DNA of 14,136 nucleotides from Desulfurococcales archaeon (lineage in GTDB: Archaea > Thermoproteota > Thermoprotei_A > Sulfolobales > Fervidicoccaceae), in contig JALTXS010000095.1 of assembly GCA_027048265.1 (NCBI GenBank), positions 1 to 14,136 of the forward strand, read 5' to 3'. Within the stretch, counting starts at the first letter, position 1, and every line of letters starts with the position of its first letter. A program made the translations under genes and the position numbers. Of the stretch, positions 13,160 through 14,136 are shown piece after piece. A model generated the notes under the pieces. It was given only the letters and a program-made list of their open reading frames with translations. It was not told where the DNA came from and made no database searches.

Positions 13160-13975
13160 ATGAGCCAAAACAAAGCCCTGAAGCTAGTGTCACGCACCCT
13201 CCTATGGCTCAAGGTGTTAAAGTCATTCAAGCCTCTTACCCTAAAAAGCGCATTAAGCCTCATACTCTCTGCACCCGTGGACCTAATCCGTCTGCTGAGC
13301 ATGGGTCCTAGCAACCCCCAGCTGGCAGCATCGGGTCTCTACCGCCTAAAGCCGTCGGGGCTCACCGTGTTTGTCCGGGGCGGCACGGAGGACTTCTACT
13401 ATCTCACCCCATTACGGGAAGGCCCTATTGACAGGTTCATAAGGACTTCTTTAAGACGAGGCGACGTCTTTGTGGATGTTGGAGCCAATGTGGGCTATTA
13501 CACCCTCTTAGCGGCCCAGAAGGGGGCTTACATCGTCTCCGTGGAGCCCCTGCCCCACAACGTGGCCATGCTAATTCTCAATCTGAGGCTTAACCAACTA
13601 GAGCATAGGGTTCGTGTTGTGAACAAGTGCGCATGGCACGAGAGGGCCATAATACCCATAGTTGTGCCCCGGGGCTTCTACGGGCTAGCTACAATTTTCG
13701 CACATCCTAACACGGGAACAGTGCTCAGAGTAGAGTGCGATAGACTTGACAACATCCTAGAAGAACAAGACCGTATAAGGCTAGTAAAGATAGACATAGA
13801 AGGGGCGGAATACGAGGCCCTAGAAGGCATGATGAAGACACTGGGCAAGGTGGAATACCTTGTCATAGAGGTATCAAGACGACCCAGGGATGTTATCAAC
13901 TTGCTAAGAAAAAGTGGATTCAACATAAGGAGGTTCGGAACCACAAAGTACATACTAGCGCGACGCCGAAGATAA
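13160..13975 (+). CDS. FkbM-family SAM-dependent methyltransferase
   Basis: A 271-residue protein. The C-terminal two thirds is a Rossmann-fold methyltransferase: motif I VFVDVGANVGYYT (103-115) binds S-adenosylmethionine, E129 in VSVEPLPHN ends the second strand, and VKIDIEGAEYEALEGM (209-224) is the FkbM family signature. A poorly conserved N-terminal region of about 85 residues, basic and partly hydrophobic (ALSLILSAPVDLIRLL), precedes it and may be a substrate or membrane contact. FkbM enzymes methylate oxygen atoms, often on sugars or polyketides; archaeal members commonly sit near surface glycan genes. No such genes are seen in the window, but the region may continue to the right. The ATG at 13160 is about 65 bases from a TATA-like box and has only a weak ribosome site (GAAGGT). 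Confidence 0.85.
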   Translation: MSQNKALKLVSRTLLWLKVLKSFKPLTLKSALSLILSAPVDLIRLLSMGPSNPQLAASGLYRLKPSGLTVFVRGGTEDFYYLTPLREGPIDRFIRTSLRRGDVFVDVGANVGYYTLLAAQKGAYIVSVEPLPHNVAMLILNLRLNQLEHRVRVVNKCAWHERAIIPIVVPRGFYGLATIFAHPNTGTVLRVECDRLDNILEEQDRIRLVKIDIEGAEYEALEGMMKTLGKVEYLVIEVSRRPRDVINLLRKSGFNIRRFGTTKYILARRRR

Positions 13976-14072
13976 AACAGCCAAGAACAAGAACCTTTTT
14001 CAGGAAAGTCATAAAAACGACCCGTAGTCGCAGACGTAATGCTGTTTCCTTTAAGACTTCTCTCCTTGGGAG

Positions 14073-14136
14073 GAAGATTTTATAACATGCCTCAGATTAA
14101 CCAGTACTTGTCGCATAGCAGGGATGATATATTCAG
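14073..14136 (+). other. Promoter-like signal and possible start of a gene cut by the right edge
   Basis: TTTTATAA (14078-14085) is a good TATA-like element. GGGAGGA (14068-14074) lies 12 bases before an ATG at 14087 whose frame is open to the end of the window (MPQINQYLSHSRDDIF). The two signals conflict: if the TATA box is used, transcription would begin near 14107, after that ATG, and the gene would start at TTG 14108, ATG 14124 or beyond. Too little sequence is present to choose. Confidence 0.25.

Noticed and set aside
13045..13314. Minus-strand frame of 89 codons over the methyltransferase start
   Set aside because: It overlaps the N-terminal coding part and promoter of a convincing FkbM gene and has no family features.
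1..14136. CRISPR array, insertion sequence or prophage in the window
   Set aside because: No regularly spaced repeats, transposase motifs, terminal inverted repeats with target duplications, or phage structural genes were found on either strand.

Overview
The window looks like chromosomal DNA from a hyperthermophilic crenarchaeon, probably of the Desulfurococcales type. This rests on gene content and sequence style: split B12-dependent mutase subunits, many VapBC/HEPN/MNT genes, an archaeal-type AAA ATPase, frequent GTG and TTG starts, TATA boxes about 26-27 bases before starts, and GC-rich genes separated by AT-rich gaps. No rRNA, tRNA, CRISPR array or insertion sequence was found, so the species is not identifiable.

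Layout from left to right. (1) At 3-620 is the end of a membrane-anchored MNT-type nucleotidyltransferase, cut by the left edge. (2) At 735-1366 is a complete VapBC module with a perfect 8-bp inverted repeat just before vapB. (3) At 1598-5315, on the minus strand, is a B12-dependent acyl-CoA mutase cluster: large catalytic subunit, cobalamin-binding small subunit, MeaB/ArgK-type G-protein chaperone, then a hotdog-fold thioesterase. (4) Divergent from it at 5439-6275 is a BtuF-like corrinoid-binding protein without a signal peptide. One TATA-like box at 5405-5412 could serve both directions. (5) From 6367 to 8099 comes an AT-rich accessory stretch with an AbrB-type antitoxin plus PIN toxin and a solitary HEPN gene. 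A 62-bp piece of the HEPN gene is duplicated at 8243-8304. (6) At 8530-9663 and 9858-10727 are a divergent archaeal ATPase and a polytopic membrane protein. (7) At 11122-11828 are an RHH antitoxin and a VapC toxin gene broken by frameshifts. At 11948-12569 is an intact DUF104-type VapB plus VapC. (8) At 13160-13975 is a FkbM-type methyltransferase, with a promoter-like signal near the right edge.

The metabolic core is the mutase cluster. The large subunit has Phe and Gln where methylmalonyl-CoA mutase has Tyr89 and Arg207 (Propionibacterium numbering), the pattern of isobutyryl-CoA mutase. The window has no methylmalonyl-CoA epimerase and no propionyl-CoA carboxylase, which an isobutyryl/n-butyryl-CoA enzyme would not need. 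I therefore suggest that the enzyme works on butyryl/isobutyryl-type CoA esters, with the G protein guarding the cofactor, the thioesterase acting on an acyl-CoA, and the divergent protein handling corrinoid inside the cell. The rest is dominated by toxin-antitoxin genes from several unrelated antitoxin families, with signs of decay and local duplication typical of an accessory region.
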